A stretch of 64,000 nucleotides of DNA, from the NCBI RefSeq assembly GCF_047663525.1, contig NC_092587.1, positions 46,832,501 through 46,896,500 of the forward strand. Direction: 5' to 3'. The notes beneath the pieces are model-generated. The model made no database searches. It was given only the letters and a program-made list of their open reading frames with translations, and was not told the DNA's origin. This DNA comes from Anas platyrhynchos. Lineage: Eukaryota > Chordata > Aves > Anseriformes > Anatidae. Numbering within the stretch: position 1 is the stretch's first letter; each line of letters starts with the position of its first letter. A program made the position numbers and the translations under genes. Shown one piece after another: positions 34,651-49,600 of this stretch.

Positions 34651-37600
34651 CTTAAAAAGGGGAAAAAATGAATTGATAACTAAAACCAAGCTGCTATATA
34701 TAAATAATATTTGTGTTTGAAAAGGTGCAAGATTGGAAGAGTCAAAATGGATAGAAAAACCAACAAAACAAAACACAACAGTAACAAAAAAACACAAATC
34801 AAAGAAAACCTAAAATAAATCAGTGTTTTCTAACCACAGAGCTGAAATGAAATGTGATAGCTGCTTGTTGGAACTAAGCCTTAAAATTTGTGATATAAAA
34901 AGATGGCACGAAATTGATGATGTTCAAAAATGGCATCAAACACAGACGATGCATTCAACGTCAAAGTAAAAAACTACTGCACTGCATACAGATTTGAACT
35001 GTCTTTGTTTTAGACAAGGGTTTACCTAATCCAATAAAGACAGCTGGTACATGAGACAGTCCTTATGTGCAATATCTGATCTCACATCACAACATACAAA
35101 TACAACACGTATTCATACAGCCAGGTAAGGTGTCCTCACAAATAAAGTGTGGTTTAATTTAGCCTCTCTTGAAGTTAGTAGCAGCAGCGAGTCCCATTGC
35201 CAGCAACGGGATGCTTGCCAGGAAGTCTCTCCTCCCAGTGTTAAGGGTTAGTATAACTTGGTACAATCACTTCTTGAAGAACAGACGTCTTTCTTTTAAA
35301 GAAAACGATATAATGTCCATTTCCAAGTAACAGATTCCCTAAACTGCAGTAGCTCCATTAGAGTAGCAGCACGAACATAAATGAGAGCAGCAACAGCAGA
35401 TTCCCAAGAGGCATTTCCCTTTCTAATTCCATTCTGACTTTACCCCTGTAAGCAGAGATGAAAATAACTCTGGGAAATACGCAAACTTTTCACGGGAAAC
35501 AAAATTTACGGTATTAGGATTTTTCCATTGCATCCTATTGCAGCAATATTTATTTTATCTAGCTGAAGGCAGGTGCATCATTACGACTGTCACATTGATA
35601 ATTATTTTCAAGAGCACACCGAAAGACTATGTCTTAGAATTTGTATTGTATTGTTTGTTTTAAAAACTCATATACCAAAGGAGCACTCCACCAGACTCAT
35701 CTCTATTATTAACAGAACAGCTTTCTCCTTCTCTTGCATTAAAAAAGACAAACAACAAACCAACAAAAAGCAAATGAAAACAAAATCCTGCCACTTATTT
35801 CTGCCTGTTTGCTTGAAGAGGCAGGAATACACACAATAGTATTATCATTTGGGAGCAATCCTGTTGCCTACTGCCTTCAAATAACAGTTCCAAAGCCAAA
35901 ACTCTAGAAACAGACACTTCAGGTTGGCTGCTGGGCAATTGGTTGAATTGATTTGTTAATAAACAAGGTGGAATTCACCTATTTTCAGAGTATAGCTTTC
36001 CAAATACAGAGATGAGAAAAACTGGGAAAGAGTTTTATAAGAACTGTTGCATGGAAAAGACAGGAGATGGGTAAACAGCTGGGTGCAACACAGCCACAGA
36101 ATGAAATTTTGGTGGGGGGCGAGGGGCGAAGAAAAACTAGATGTGATTTTGCACCAGAATAATGCTGTTTGATATTGTCTGATAAATTAAAACAAATCCC
36201 CTAGTAACTTTATGGACCTCTTCAAAGGTACCTCTGTTTTTCTGGTTCAATGGGACGCCCAAGGACCAAAAACAGAAGTGCGTCGGCACTCCAATAGGTA
36301 ACTGACTGCCCAGACTGTAAGCATTATTACGATGGTGCTAGACTTGGGCACATTTGCTTTAGTGTGGTATTTTACTAAGATTTTTTTCTTCTGGAATACA
36401 GCCTATCATCTGTAGTTGACTTCATGCTGCGTTCTTTGGGCATATCAACTTGTTGGGAGCTGACCTCTTTTATGTAGAAACCCTCACCAGCCCAGCCCCT
36501 TCATGGATGAACCAAAAACCTTCACAAATCAAAATGTCTTGCTAGGTACCAAAGGCTTTAGCCTTAGCATCTTCAGGGATCTTTTTTCACAACAATTGCA
36601 AGTTAGGAGAATGCATGATTTCTGGAACGTGACTGTCCTGTAAAAGCAAGATTTAAGAGGATGATGGAAAAGGGTCCTATCAAAACCATCCACTGCCCTG
36701 GGCCAATGCAGACAAGAATACAAACCTTTCTGGTTTAATTCTTCAAGATAAAGCCAACCATCAATATGGGAAGCACAGCCCACAAAAATGTTTCTTAAAG
36801 GAAGGACCCATGTGTACAGATAAATTAATGTCTGCAGGAGAGACATGTCGGGGTCCATCATGTCATATTTAACTGACTTGTGTTTCTTTTGAAGAAATAA
36901 CAAGGAAATTCCTTAAATACAGCAGAAGATGTTATGTCTGCTGTCCGTATCAATATTTCAGATTAAGATATACAGAGTCTGAGACAAAAGGTGACAATAT
37001 TAATTATTTTCACAAACTGTCCTTCCTCATATTTTCAACTTTTGTACAGTGTGGAAGAAATCTGTGATTAGTCCCAAGCAGCTGAAGGAACTTTCCTCCC
37101 TCCCCACCACAGAATCTCTAATCCTATAACAATGTAATATTTATATGTGAAAAGGAAAGGAACCAACATGAGCCACAAAGGCTTTCAAGAGAACAGTTAC
37201 TCGAGATTATAGAAGTCAGCTGACTCCTCTTTCAGCTGTTGCAGCTGTTCAGGTAAGCCAGTCTCTTAATTTCTAGAAAGCTATGGCCACAAATGGCCTG
37301 GAGATAAACTGATGTGGACAGGTATCAGCTGCAAACCTAGATAAGGAAATATCCTGTGCAAGCTCTCCTAACAAAGAACTCTTCTGCAACAGTTACTAGA
37401 TCTGTCAAGACATAACCGGAGGTAGGATTCCTCCCTTCTCCTTTCAAATGACATAAAGAGAAAAGTTGTGAAGCACATCTATTTTTGTGGGCTTGATGTC
37501 AAAAGAAACAGTCTTTGTTACTTTGGGCTTTGTTTCTTCTGTTACTGTGTGTTCCCACTAAATTACCAAAGGATGCAATCGATGGTCTTTTTATCTGGTA

Positions 37601-40600
37601 AGCACTGGCAGAGGCAGTGGATATACTGCCAAACTTGAGGGTTGTTTTTCTTGACATAGAACAAGAAAATTTTTAGAGGGTTCTTCCTAACCTGTCTGTA
37701 AGAGGAAGCAATGAAAATGGGGAAAAGAACAGAAAAATGAAAAAAACACTACCAATTTTAAAGATAATAAATGAAGCAGCTCAAGCAGCAAAAGCAATCA
37801 AGTTGTATCCAGTCTTGTTGCTGGAACTGAAACAGGCTGTCCTGCTGAGGCAAGAGAAATTTTCATTTTCTTATCTTTAAATTCAAGTGGATGGAGCTAC
37901 CCAGCAGTCCTCAGAATTGGAAAGAGTAGTTTGGAAGAACTCTTCCTGTTAGTATTATTTAACTTTTTTTTTTTTTTTTTTTGAAAACATATTCTGCATG
38001 CTCCCTCTTCCATGAAACAGAAGCCCATCTTAGTCTTTTATGAGCCTTTAATATTTCAAAGTCTAACTCTTCGCTTTAATCTATCCATTTTGCTAAATCT
38101 ACGATAATCTGATAGTTTCTTTAAATCCTGAAAAATAACTTATTTATGAATCCAATTTAAAATTCATATTTACTGGAAAGTGATGAAAGAAAGTCAGTTC
38201 ATTTTGTATGGTTTATAAGCTGACAGTTCTTTTTATGCTGTGCATAATAGCTCTAGCTCAATATTTTTGTTTGGAGCCATATTCACATTCTTTTGAGTTC
38301 CTTTCAATATATAGTAAAATGATTGCTACAAATAATATAAGGAGATGGAATAAAAAACTAAGGCCACATAGCTCTACCAGATACACTGCTATCGCTGAGC
38401 ACTATTTGAATTCTAACACAGTCAGAAGTTGATGGTAAACAGACACCTACCCTGTCTTAGAAAGGCATAAATTTTCAAAAGCAATGCTTACCATGGTCGC
38501 TGAATAGCAGCTGTTTCCATTTCTGTCTTTCTGCTTCTGAAGCTTTAAAACCCAGTACAGATTTCAATTCTTGTAACACCCTTTTAGATTCTTCTCTCTC
38601 TCGTTTTTGTCTCTCTCTCTCTTCCTGGGAAAAGCAATCAAAAGCTTCCCTATTATATTCATTGTCCATATCTGAATAATCAACATATGCTTCCAATTCC
38701 TGAAAAAAGAAAAAACATATTTTTAATCTTCACTTGTACTTCACACTGTACTTCAAGCTGTTGCATGACCAAGTGATCTCAACACAAGACAACTGCAGTA
38801 GAAGGATAGAGCCTTGTTTGAGCAAAGCCAGTGTATCTGACACCACTCTCAGTTATATAATTTTGGAGTGAGTCCACTCATTTAAAGTGGACTAAAAACC
38901 TTACTCCAGTCACCCAAGATTCAGTTTCTTATACAAGAATGACCGAGTGATATACCTTGAAAAAGGGAGTCCGCAATGACTGGTGGAAATAAGCAATTCT
39001 GATTTGTTTTGTTTTTATTTAATTCACACCATAAGCAATTCTTTCTCAGACAGGCATTATGCTAATTTAAGTTATACCAACCATGCCTCCAAATTTAACT
39101 ACTATGGTTCACAAACATGAAGAAAAATGAACTCCATTTATGTTATGATAGACAGCTGGTGAAGTTGTTAGTTCCAGGTCTTTGATAGGGATAAAAAAAC
39201 CTAGAGAGAAAACAAGTGAGGTAGGCTTGATAGAGGGAAGGGAGGGAGGGGGTGAGGGAGGGACAGAGCAGAACATGGGTGTTGATCTGCTTGCAGAATG
39301 TGTCACTCAGCTTTAGGATAAAGACAAACCTCTCTTCAGGACAGCCCAACCATTACACAGCAGTTTCCCTGGAGTGGGGAAATGACACAAAGCTGTCCAG
39401 CATCACGGTCTGGTTTAGGTACCCAAAAATGCACACAATACACAAACTGAAGACAGGCTGGTTTGTTCATGAGCTTCTTCCTTGTGCTACTGTATCAGCT
39501 CAATAATAAGCAAGTAGGACTTAATTTTATGTACTGCCTTTCAGCAATTCACATTTTCTCTGTGTTACTCTGTGTTGCTGCTCTCCTTTTCTCAGTTATT
39601 TTTAATGATATATATATAAGAACAAGTAAATACTGGTGCTCTTTTTTTTTTTTTTTTTTTTTTTTTTCCCCCAGTATGGGGAATACATCCTCACTGAACA
39701 TCAGGGGGAAAAGACATCAATTTTTTCATTTAGTGCAGTTATGAAATTGCACTGGCTACCTACTTGACCTGCCTTGGGAAGACAAGGTCACTGCACAAGC
39801 AACTGAAAAGGGGATGGATATAGAAAAGAAGCTCATCACTGAAAATAACCTTTTTTTTTTTTTTTTACCTGTTCTTCAGGGATTGGATCTCTGTCTTCTA
39901 TGTATATGGTAGGCTGCATTAAAGGTACTGTAGTATGCTGTAGGTTGTCACAGAAAGCTTCAAGCTTGCCTTTAGGGGAAAGAAAGGAATGAAGAAAAAA
40001 AAAGGAAAAATTTTGAGTGTTGAGTGATAATTTTGACTCGCTCAGGAAGGGTCCAAGTCTTTTCACTAGACAGGATTGGCACATATGGAAAAATAGTCAG
40101 AAGGTTGGTTAGAATACATTGAAACACTGTGTTAAAATAGCTAAGACTTAACTGTTCTCTGATATAAGCTGGGTTTCATGAAACTCACCTTGAAATACTT
40201 CAACTAACAGATGTCTTTTTTTTTTTTTAATGGACTCTGAAAGCCTGCAGAAGGCAGGCAAAAATCTGTAAAACCAGAAAATAGACTTGGTGCCCAAGTT
40301 TAAAGGCAGAAGTAAAACATGAGATCACAAGTTATAGACAAATCAGCTTCAAATAATTGGAAAATACTGGAAGAAAAAAGCAAAACTTATAGAAAGCTAC
40401 TTGGAAGGCAGCAAGGCGGTAAATGATAGCCAGTGTGGGTTTATTGAGAACAGAAGATGTGAAACCTTCCAATATCCCTTTCCAATATAGTAACGAGCCT
40501 TATAAATACAAAGAAGCCAAAGACATCCTGCATTTTGTTTTCAGTATGGCTTTTGACATGCTCTCATTACATACTTTTAAACAAAACACCTAGGCTAGAA

Positions 40601-43600
40601 GTTACTATTAGGTGTTATTTATCTCGCAGATAAACAACACAGTTACAATTTTCAGACAGGAACAATACATTTAGTGAGGATTTGCCCCAAGTCTTCCACA
40701 GTTCCAATGGATTAAAAACAAAAACACAAAAACCACCACACACCAAAAGTGTTTAATCTAATTAAATTGCTGCCACAGGGATGACCTGCAAGGATATTGA
40801 TGGGCAGAATAAAAAAATAATACTGGAAAATTAGAGACACCCCAGGAAGAATTGGATTTCAGATACAGAGTCCAGTGAAGGTGGCTGTGACATTTTGTGC
40901 CTTTGAATAGTCAGCTGCAGAAATATATGACTGACCGGGCAGCAGCACTGAGAAAAAGATCTGAGGAAGCTAGTCAATTATACCCTGCTGCAAGCAACAA
41001 GCCAGACTACATAATAGTACATATGAACAGCAGCACGGATTGTTAGACACAGGAAATCACTTTTCTGCTCTGCTTGGCACTGATCAGGCTGTGGATGGAA
41101 CATTGTGCCCAGGCTGAGGCTCCTCCATTCAATAATCTTGTAGACAAGCTAAAGGGTGGCTGGAGAAAAACAGCTGAAATGATCAGAGGGCTACATAAAG
41201 TATGACCATCATAGATTTGAACGATACAGGGTTATGCAGAGAAGACAGAAATGTTACCAGTTGTCTCCAAATATGTGAGAGAGGGCTATAAAGAGGAAAT
41301 GGATTTCAATTGTGGGTGGATCAAAGGCACTGTTGTTTTTTTTTTTTTTAATTGCAGCAAGAGATATGTATATTCAATACAAGAAAAAACTTCTACTTGT
41401 AAGGAGACTTAAGTGCTGCAATAGATGCCCGGAAATACTGTAAAATGTCCCTAAAGAGAGGTTTTTAAGAGCAGGTAAACAACATTTACTCACACATGGC
41501 ACAAGTACTAATTTACCCCTGAGAAGAGAAATGGGCTAGGTAACCTTGCCAAATCCCAGCTGTCCTTATTCTCAGTTCCTTATCTCTGTATTGAACACTT
41601 AGGGATGGTATTCTGAAAGTAGGCAGTCACATTAACAATGACTCTACTGGTGCCCAGTTACCTGCTTTTGCACACAAGGAAAATATTTGATTCCCTAGTT
41701 GCTCTGGTTGAGCTGAAGATTTGACATCCCAGATGTATCTAAATGCAGTGATCATTTATAAGAAAGAGGAAGCACATAGTGAAATGTACAGTGGAAAACT
41801 GACACGAGATAATTATTTCACAAATATCAAGATGATTTGTCCATTACATAACCATGCCTTGGAATAAAAACATTTTAATAGTAACAATAATAGCAACAAT
41901 AAAAATATGTTTCTGAAGGCATGAAGACAAATTTTAAAGAGTAATATGGAAGTTACCAACAAAAACTTGCCTTCTTAAATCAGAAAACAGCTGCTCTAGT
42001 ATGTACAGGCTACTGTATTTGCTGTCTGTATGGGAAGATAACATTTCTAAGGATATGTTTCAAGATCATGAATTCAGTGTTTAACTAAAGATGCTGTTTT
42101 ATTTTCTCTCCAATGGATCAAAGGACTGCAAGAACCAGGAGCTTGCAACAGAGTATTATGGCAAATATAAAAAAGTTGTATACATTTGCAAATGTAGAGA
42201 CAGTTTAAAAGGAAAAAAGATGGAATCTAAACACTTTGAAGGCCATTATTTCAAAAACTGTTAAAACAACACTAACTAGCCATAAAAGGTGTTCTGAAAA
42301 AGTAACGGCAGATGATTGTATGCTTGAATCACTGAGGCCTCAAGTGATAAATCAGTTTCGTGTATGAAGAAAAGAGGTGAATGGATACAGAGAAGCTGTC
42401 TGAAAGTCTAAAATCATGTAATGTTTAAAGTGAGTAGAGACTGACGTGTTTCTGTAAGTCTATCATTGCCCAATGCTTTCAAGTAGAGATGAATTCCCGT
42501 AAGGTTGCTAAAACACTGCTTCCTCTCGGGCTCTGTTCTGAATGTGACAGATCAGTGACTAACAGGACTGGTGGTAGAAGTACTCAGAGCCCTGTAAACA
42601 AAGTAGTCAAACGACATTCATTACTACAGTGGCTACTATACCATACACTACAATACATGCCAGTTTCACCATTCATGAAAGGCTGCTGGGAGCATCTGAA
42701 TGTTCAATCAGTTAGACCTAAATGTCCTTGACAGAGTTTAACAAAAAGAATTACTTAATATATCTGTAAGAAACATGCTTTAACATACAATGATCTAAAG
42801 CAAGATATATGAGATTCTTGACTGAGATCCATATGTTTACACAGAAAACAAAAATATGCAAAACTGCTCTGAAAATAAGCAACAGGCAGCTACCTAGGAT
42901 GCCACAACTAGGACAGGTAACAGTTCAAAACAGTGGATGGAAACTTTCAATGCATAATTCAGCAGAAGTGTTTTGATGCTGGAAAGAGCAGCGAGTTCCC
43001 CATTTACTCCTCCCCACGGCGCAACACGGGCCCTTGGCTGCTGCAGCTGGTGGGCTGTGTGCTGTCTACTCCTTACCCATGCTGAGAGCAGCACGAACCA
43101 AGAAGGAAAAGCAAAGCTACATTTTTGCTCAGTACATAATTGTGGTAAGATCCAAACCCAAGGAAATAGTAAATTTAAACACTGCATACCCTTTGCAGTT
43201 GCAGATGAAGAAGCAAAAAGGAATGACTTTGTTTTAATACTAAGCACAATTATAAGTTATTGCTAAAAATATTCGCTATTTATAGCTTTTAAGTTATGCA
43301 ATATTTCCTCTCAAAACTGAATCTAAACCACCAAGAACAGCTCTACCTTCATCACGGTTCATAACTGATGTTGAAAATGGCATTGCTACTCCTCTGCTAT
43401 GGTCAGCTGAACTAAACACCATTAAATTCATTACACCAAAAGCATTGGGCATCCACTTGACACAGTGCTGTACTATGATAGGGTTCTTGCCACTGCTGTT
43501 GTAAAAATAATTCATTTGATTTTACATAACACTATGTAAAAACAAAAGATGTCCTTAGCTGGTATGTTATTTCATCTTCTTTCAAAGTGCTTTCAGGAAG

Positions 43601-46600
43601 CACTGAAGAAAGCCTCAGCCATAATTTAATGAAGTAATTCACATAATCATGACTGACAGACCAGCTGTTAAGATGCGCAGAAAGAGATCAGAAGAATTAC
43701 ACTTGATTTCATGCACACCTTGAAAAGTTCAACTCACAGAAGCCGAACTGCACAGAAATACACTAGGAAAGTCAAACGCAGCCACATAAAAACTATTTTC
43801 TCCAACCAACTTAATTTAAAAGTAGTTCATGTGGAGTAACTCAGTAAACTTGTTGCAAAATAGAGATTCAAACCCCACACATTTCCAGGAAAGTCACTGG
43901 AAAAAAAAAAAAAAAAAAAAACAAAAACAGAAAGTGAAAGATTTCTTTTTTAAAACTTCTCACAAAATCCCTTTTCTCTAAGTCATATACTAAGTCATTT
44001 TTTCCAAGACTTTAAAAGGAATCAAGTCACAAGAACAGTCCCTGCTGTGCAAATTCATACACAAGGTAAAAACATAACTAAAATAACTAAAAATACCATG
44101 GCATGTAGTCTAGAAAGAACATCTAAGAAAAGGGGAGAAAAACAGATCAGTGGAACTGCTGGTTGTGAAGGGCATCAACAAAACACAACAGGCTAATAAA
44201 TGCAAAATATATCAGACTACATCCAATATCTTCACAGACTGTTTTACAGAACAGCGAGAGGAAATCACAAGACTGGACAATTAGGCAAAGTACCCACAAA
44301 TTCTGTTACACCATGTCTGGACCTGCATGGAGCCCTGGTCTGTGTACAGTAGACTCGCCAGTGCTCCCAGTTCTGATGAGCAAGGTCAGCTTGGACATCT
44401 TTTGGCCCACATAAATATTCATCCACCTACTGGATACACCACCTATATATAATTAAGAGCTTAGCTCACTATAGTTTTGGATTTCTGTAGGTAACTTGCT
44501 GATATTTCCCAAGTCATAATTTTCCTAATGTGTTCTCAATTACCAGCATTATTCAGATGCTGAGCTGTACCTTTCTAGGCCAATAAAGATGCTCCTGGAA
44601 AAAAAGAAGATTAGAAATTATACCTTCAACTCTATGTCAGGAGAGCCTAAGCTCACTTCAATTACTTAAGCTAGATGTGATTCACAAGGATAACACCATG
44701 AGCAGTACAGGGCACTAAGATAAGGGACATAAAGCAAAACTTTGGGACGTGCTGTTCACATGACTTCTAAGCACACAGATTAGCTCCCTCTCTCTGAGAG
44801 AGAAGGTAAAGAGGCATTATATGCTCAATACGTACTCTGCACTTCAAAATGTTTCAGGAAACATCAATGTCAAGAAAGTTTTATGACGAGGCAATTGTTA
44901 ATTTCAACTACCTAATTTTAATGCAACAAATACAAGAAAATCTCAAGAATGATTAATCAAAGTCCCACCCATTCAACATGTCATTCACCATTCATAGGCA
45001 AAAAGCCACTCTTGGTCTACACTTAGAAATGTACAATGTGAATCCACACATCTAACAGACAGTTAGCACGTTTATAGTTTTTGCTGAAACAAAAGCTTCA
45101 AGGTCATCACAATGAAAAAGTCTGACATGTATATAGCTTTTCAAATTTTCAACATACATGTAGGTTTGCATAATTTTCAAACTGTATGTTTTTAAAACCT
45201 CTAGCTAAAATTCAGATATGCAGCCTGAATGCAGTTTTTGATCCATTTGACCATTCCATCTCTAATGTGTATTCCATTAGTTGCCAAATTAAACTCTCAT
45301 ATTTACCTTTTTTATTTGGATTTTTTCCACTCATTTTTTCCACCTGAGAAATGGCTTCTTCCCAGCAGCTGTTGCTTGCCTGCATATGAGGCTGAATAAA
45401 CTTTAGTTTTTGTTCCAGAACCTGATGGGCTTCCGTTGTCAATTCAGGCGTCTCCTTAGTGCTAACAAGTTTTTCAAGTTCATCCTCAAGAATTATTACC
45501 CTAAGTAATAAAATGAGCAAAAATAAATAATAAATATTTGACTTTACCATTCTTCAAGTATTTAATCTAATCAATATCATGTTATTTTCTTCAGCTTCTC
45601 AAGATCTAGTTTAGCCAACTCCTCAAAGATGCCCCACAGATTTAAAAATAATATCCCTTTCTCCACATCAAGATACACTGTTCACCTACACTCATTACAG
45701 TAATTCTTAAAAGTAAGATTAAAAGTGTAGAACAGTTTCAACTATTTCACCAAGACAGTCATGACACTTTAAAAATATTTGCTATGTAGTTACTATGCGC
45801 CAAACTTCTATAGCATTTGGTATGTTACAAAATCAATGAAAGATGTTTATTGATTTTTTTTCAGGGAAGTGACAAAAGCAAAGACATATTAATGCACTGA
45901 TTCACTTTGATTTTGTCTCCAGATACCTAATGAATAACCAGGACACAATATCAGATTCCACATTGAACCAAGGCTCTTTAACTCAACTCTATGTGAAGAT
46001 ACACCTAGTAGGTGACGTAGCCGAAAGCTCAGACACAGCAACAGGCAGAGCATGAGAATGTAAGTGCTGAAATACTCTTTTAAGCACTGTTGAGAGAATT
46101 CTACTGTCAAATAACGTCTTTTAAAGTGGAGCGAGTGCCTTGGAAACCGACATCTTCAGTAGAATCAATTATGAACAGAAGAGGCATGAATTACTTGCAG
46201 TGACTAAAGGTATCTGCGTTTTTTCTTTCTAATCTGGGATATAAACTGACAACTCAGAGAACTTGAGTTAGAGGCCTCCTTCCCACAGGCACCTTCTCCT
46301 AATTCATGTGTAAACTTACTCATTCAGCAGTGCCTTGAGATGAAGCTGCAAGCTGCGTACTGCTGTCTGAAGGCTGTTCAGCTCCCTCGACTTCTGCTTT
46401 GTCCTGGTTGGCCGCTCGAAACCTGACTGATGCTGAGTTTCAAAGTACCGATAAAACTCATAGCTTCGCTTTAGCTCCTCCAAGCAGGCAGCATGTGTAT
46501 GAGGTAGGCCTTGAGTCACATCAGACAAGATATGATGAGGCAACCGTTCAGGGGAGATCAAGGGCTTGGGGGACGCATTGGCTGGCGAGAGGAGCAGTAC

Positions 46601-49600
46601 CAGCCTCCTGAAGAATTCTGAACTCTGCCCTACCCAGAGCTGAAACAGAACCTGTAAAACAAGGTGAAGTTAGCCAGCTGCCAAAATAAATGTACAGATA
46701 CAGAGTGCAAAAACATTCCTCGGCCCACCACAGCAGCTCTGAAAAACTGAGAAAATCCGCTTCACATTTTTGAAGGGTATCCCGGACCATGTGAGTTCAG
46801 ATCTTGTGAACCTTAGGTGACTGTTAATTCTTTCATGAAGTCCATTATATGCAATTATGTTCAAAAGGTTGTCAGAGACCTACAATTTCATATTGTCCCC
46901 AGGTAGTCTCATTATTTGCTATAATCTCCAAATACCCTACAGCTTACAAATAGCAGCCAAAATTTCAGTGGCACCAAAGGCATTTTCTCCTTTATAACAT
47001 CAAGCTATCAGTTTTATGATCTACTTACTAACTACTGCCTTGGCCCACACCCAACCTTTAAACACGAGTCTAATTGCACTGTACTCCAACAAAAGCCATT
47101 CTACTTCTGGAGAAAGCTGAGCTGCTAACTTACTTTTTTTTTCAGTCAAAGTGAGAAACGTCACCAATGCCATTAAGGGAGGGAAAGACCCAACACTATG
47201 TGAAGAGATGATTCAATTCACAATATTATATATGGTACAAAAGAGGTCAGGCAACTTGGAACAAGCAAACCCCAAACTTCGGTTTCTCAGAAACTTTCAC
47301 TTCAAATGCAATGAACACAACTGTTCTTTATTTATGGAAGACCATTGGCTTTGTAGACCATGACAAAACAGTAGCATCTTATATCTCTAAAATAAAAGGA
47401 TAGGTTATGACACTTTACTCTGCAATATCAGTCCTTATTAACAAGGATCAACTTCATCTAAATACAAGGTGTAGTCTAAACCTATTCCCAAGCATTCCAG
47501 ACTGAGGAAGACAAAGTAATTACTCACCATGTCCTTTTCTCTGCTATGGAATAAGGCTAACAAATACTTGTTCAGATTTTTTTTTTTCAATCTACAGGAC
47601 TTGCAATGAGATATATAAAACTTTGCACTCTTACTACTGTTGACAAGTAACATTTTTTTTCAGTACAGAACAAGAGCAAAACACTCAAAACAGTAACTCA
47701 AAAAAAGTTAAATGCCTTCAGATCAACGCGGTCAGACATACCCAAGGATGTATCAAAACACCTGGATGTGAAGTGACAAAATATTCCAGGAGGAAAAAAA
47801 TATCAATTAAAAAAACATGTTTATGAGAAGAAATAACAGTTTGAGATGAACTGAATGAAGAGCACACATGCAAGAATGATTTGGTTGGGTGTTAAAAAAC
47901 AACAGCAACAAAAAAAAAAACCACAAGCCAAGTGAGGTTAGGAAAGCAGGGGTTGGAGGAAGCAAACAAATTGGCAGGAATTACCTAAGTGTCTCTGAAG
48001 GTGTGGTACCTTGGATAAAGAGTCAAAAGCTCAGGTTATAACACACACAAAAGACAACTAAACCCTTCCTCCAGACAGAACGCAAAAGCAGTAAAAAGGT
48101 AGCACACAAAAGTAGTGAACTTCAGGAAATGAAAACAACAACTCAAATTCCACCTGAAAAAAGGTACAAAGGATGAGAGAAAAGGAAATTCCAGATGTAT
48201 TTAGGGTTGAAAATTGTTTGTTCTAGCCATAAATTTTGATGATCTTTATCTGTATTCAGACTTCACACAAAACATCCAACTGGTCTTCACAGCTTGGATC
48301 AGTATTTATTTTCAAGCCAAAAAATTTTACTCTTTAAACTGGTTTAGTTCAAGGACAAGGTAGCCAAAACACATAGGCTACACTGGTCACATTGCCTAGG
48401 CATGGGCTTGAACGAAAATAAAAATATTCACCAAATCTGATACATGTCTGTATTTTACCTGCATTTTAAAATAACGGAAAGAGCTCTCAAAGGCAAAAAT
48501 AAATAAATAAATAAATAAATAAATAAAAATAAAGAGGACTACACGTAGATTCTGGGCTCACAATACAAATATGCCCCAAGGTTATCTAACTATTTTGTTA
48601 CTACAGTACAAATCTGCTTAGATTTACGTTAATTTAGCTTGACTCAACTACACCACACCCAGCCTTCACCACTGTCATCAGTTAAGGCAAATTCCGATTT
48701 CTAGTTGTGAGTTTAACTCTACCCAGAAAGTATTCCATCCAGTTTAATTAAAACAGATTTCAGTGAAATTACTGCAAATTGCAAGTAAACAAAGTCTTAG
48801 TTTACAAGCTTGGGCAACTCTAATTGACTTCTTGAGCTTAAAAAGAACTGGGTAAGTCGGCTTGCGTGACTGTAATTAGAAGTTCAGCTCATTAAAAGGC
48901 AAGAAAAAATCCCCCAAACTTACATCTGATGTAGCACATAGCTTACAACCAATTAGACAAAACCTCAAAGCTTTGCAACTACTAATGCTGGTACCATTTA
49001 CGGTCAGGAGAAAAGAAATCAAGGCATAGAAATTACGTGAATAAAATGCAACAAGAGCCAACCTCATAAAAACAAAGAAGTCACATAATAATGGAATTTT
49101 CCATTAAAAAAGAGTACAATGGAACTGCCTAGGCACAGAACCACTAGAGCACAGAAGGTTTGCATTCAAATTAGATCTAATTGCGAACATTTACTCAAGC
49201 ACATTAAAAATACTTAACATCTCAAAACAAAATAGATTAAAAAGGCCATTAAATGATTGTCATTCTGCTCAGTTAAACATCTTTTCAAAGATCAAAGAAC
49301 TTCACGGGATCATGGCAGCAGGGGCCCAGATTTATACTTCTCTGTGTAGCCAAATGCATCTATTCCCTTTGACAATTACAACTAATTTACATCTTTGGAT
49401 GTCTCTCTTTTTATCAAAGTCAAGCGATTAATTAAGAAGATTTAAGTACAAACCTGGAAATTATTTTATTTGTCTGGAATCATGTGAAATCAAAGAACAA
49501 AAGCTCAGGTTTAAGGAGAAGGTTGATCAAGCTGATTATAAAACACTGACTTGAATTTGTATGATTGACAACACAAAATCCTCATGTTGTATTGTGCAAC

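Larger units (their letters stand above)
39970..45306 (-). other. VEZT: VEZT intron carrying an old LINE
   Basis: 5.3 kb. It contains the decayed plus-strand LINE at 40300-41590 and a 20-base poly(A) at 43901-43920. Several frames of 60-120 codons exist without splice support. Confidence 0.7.
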
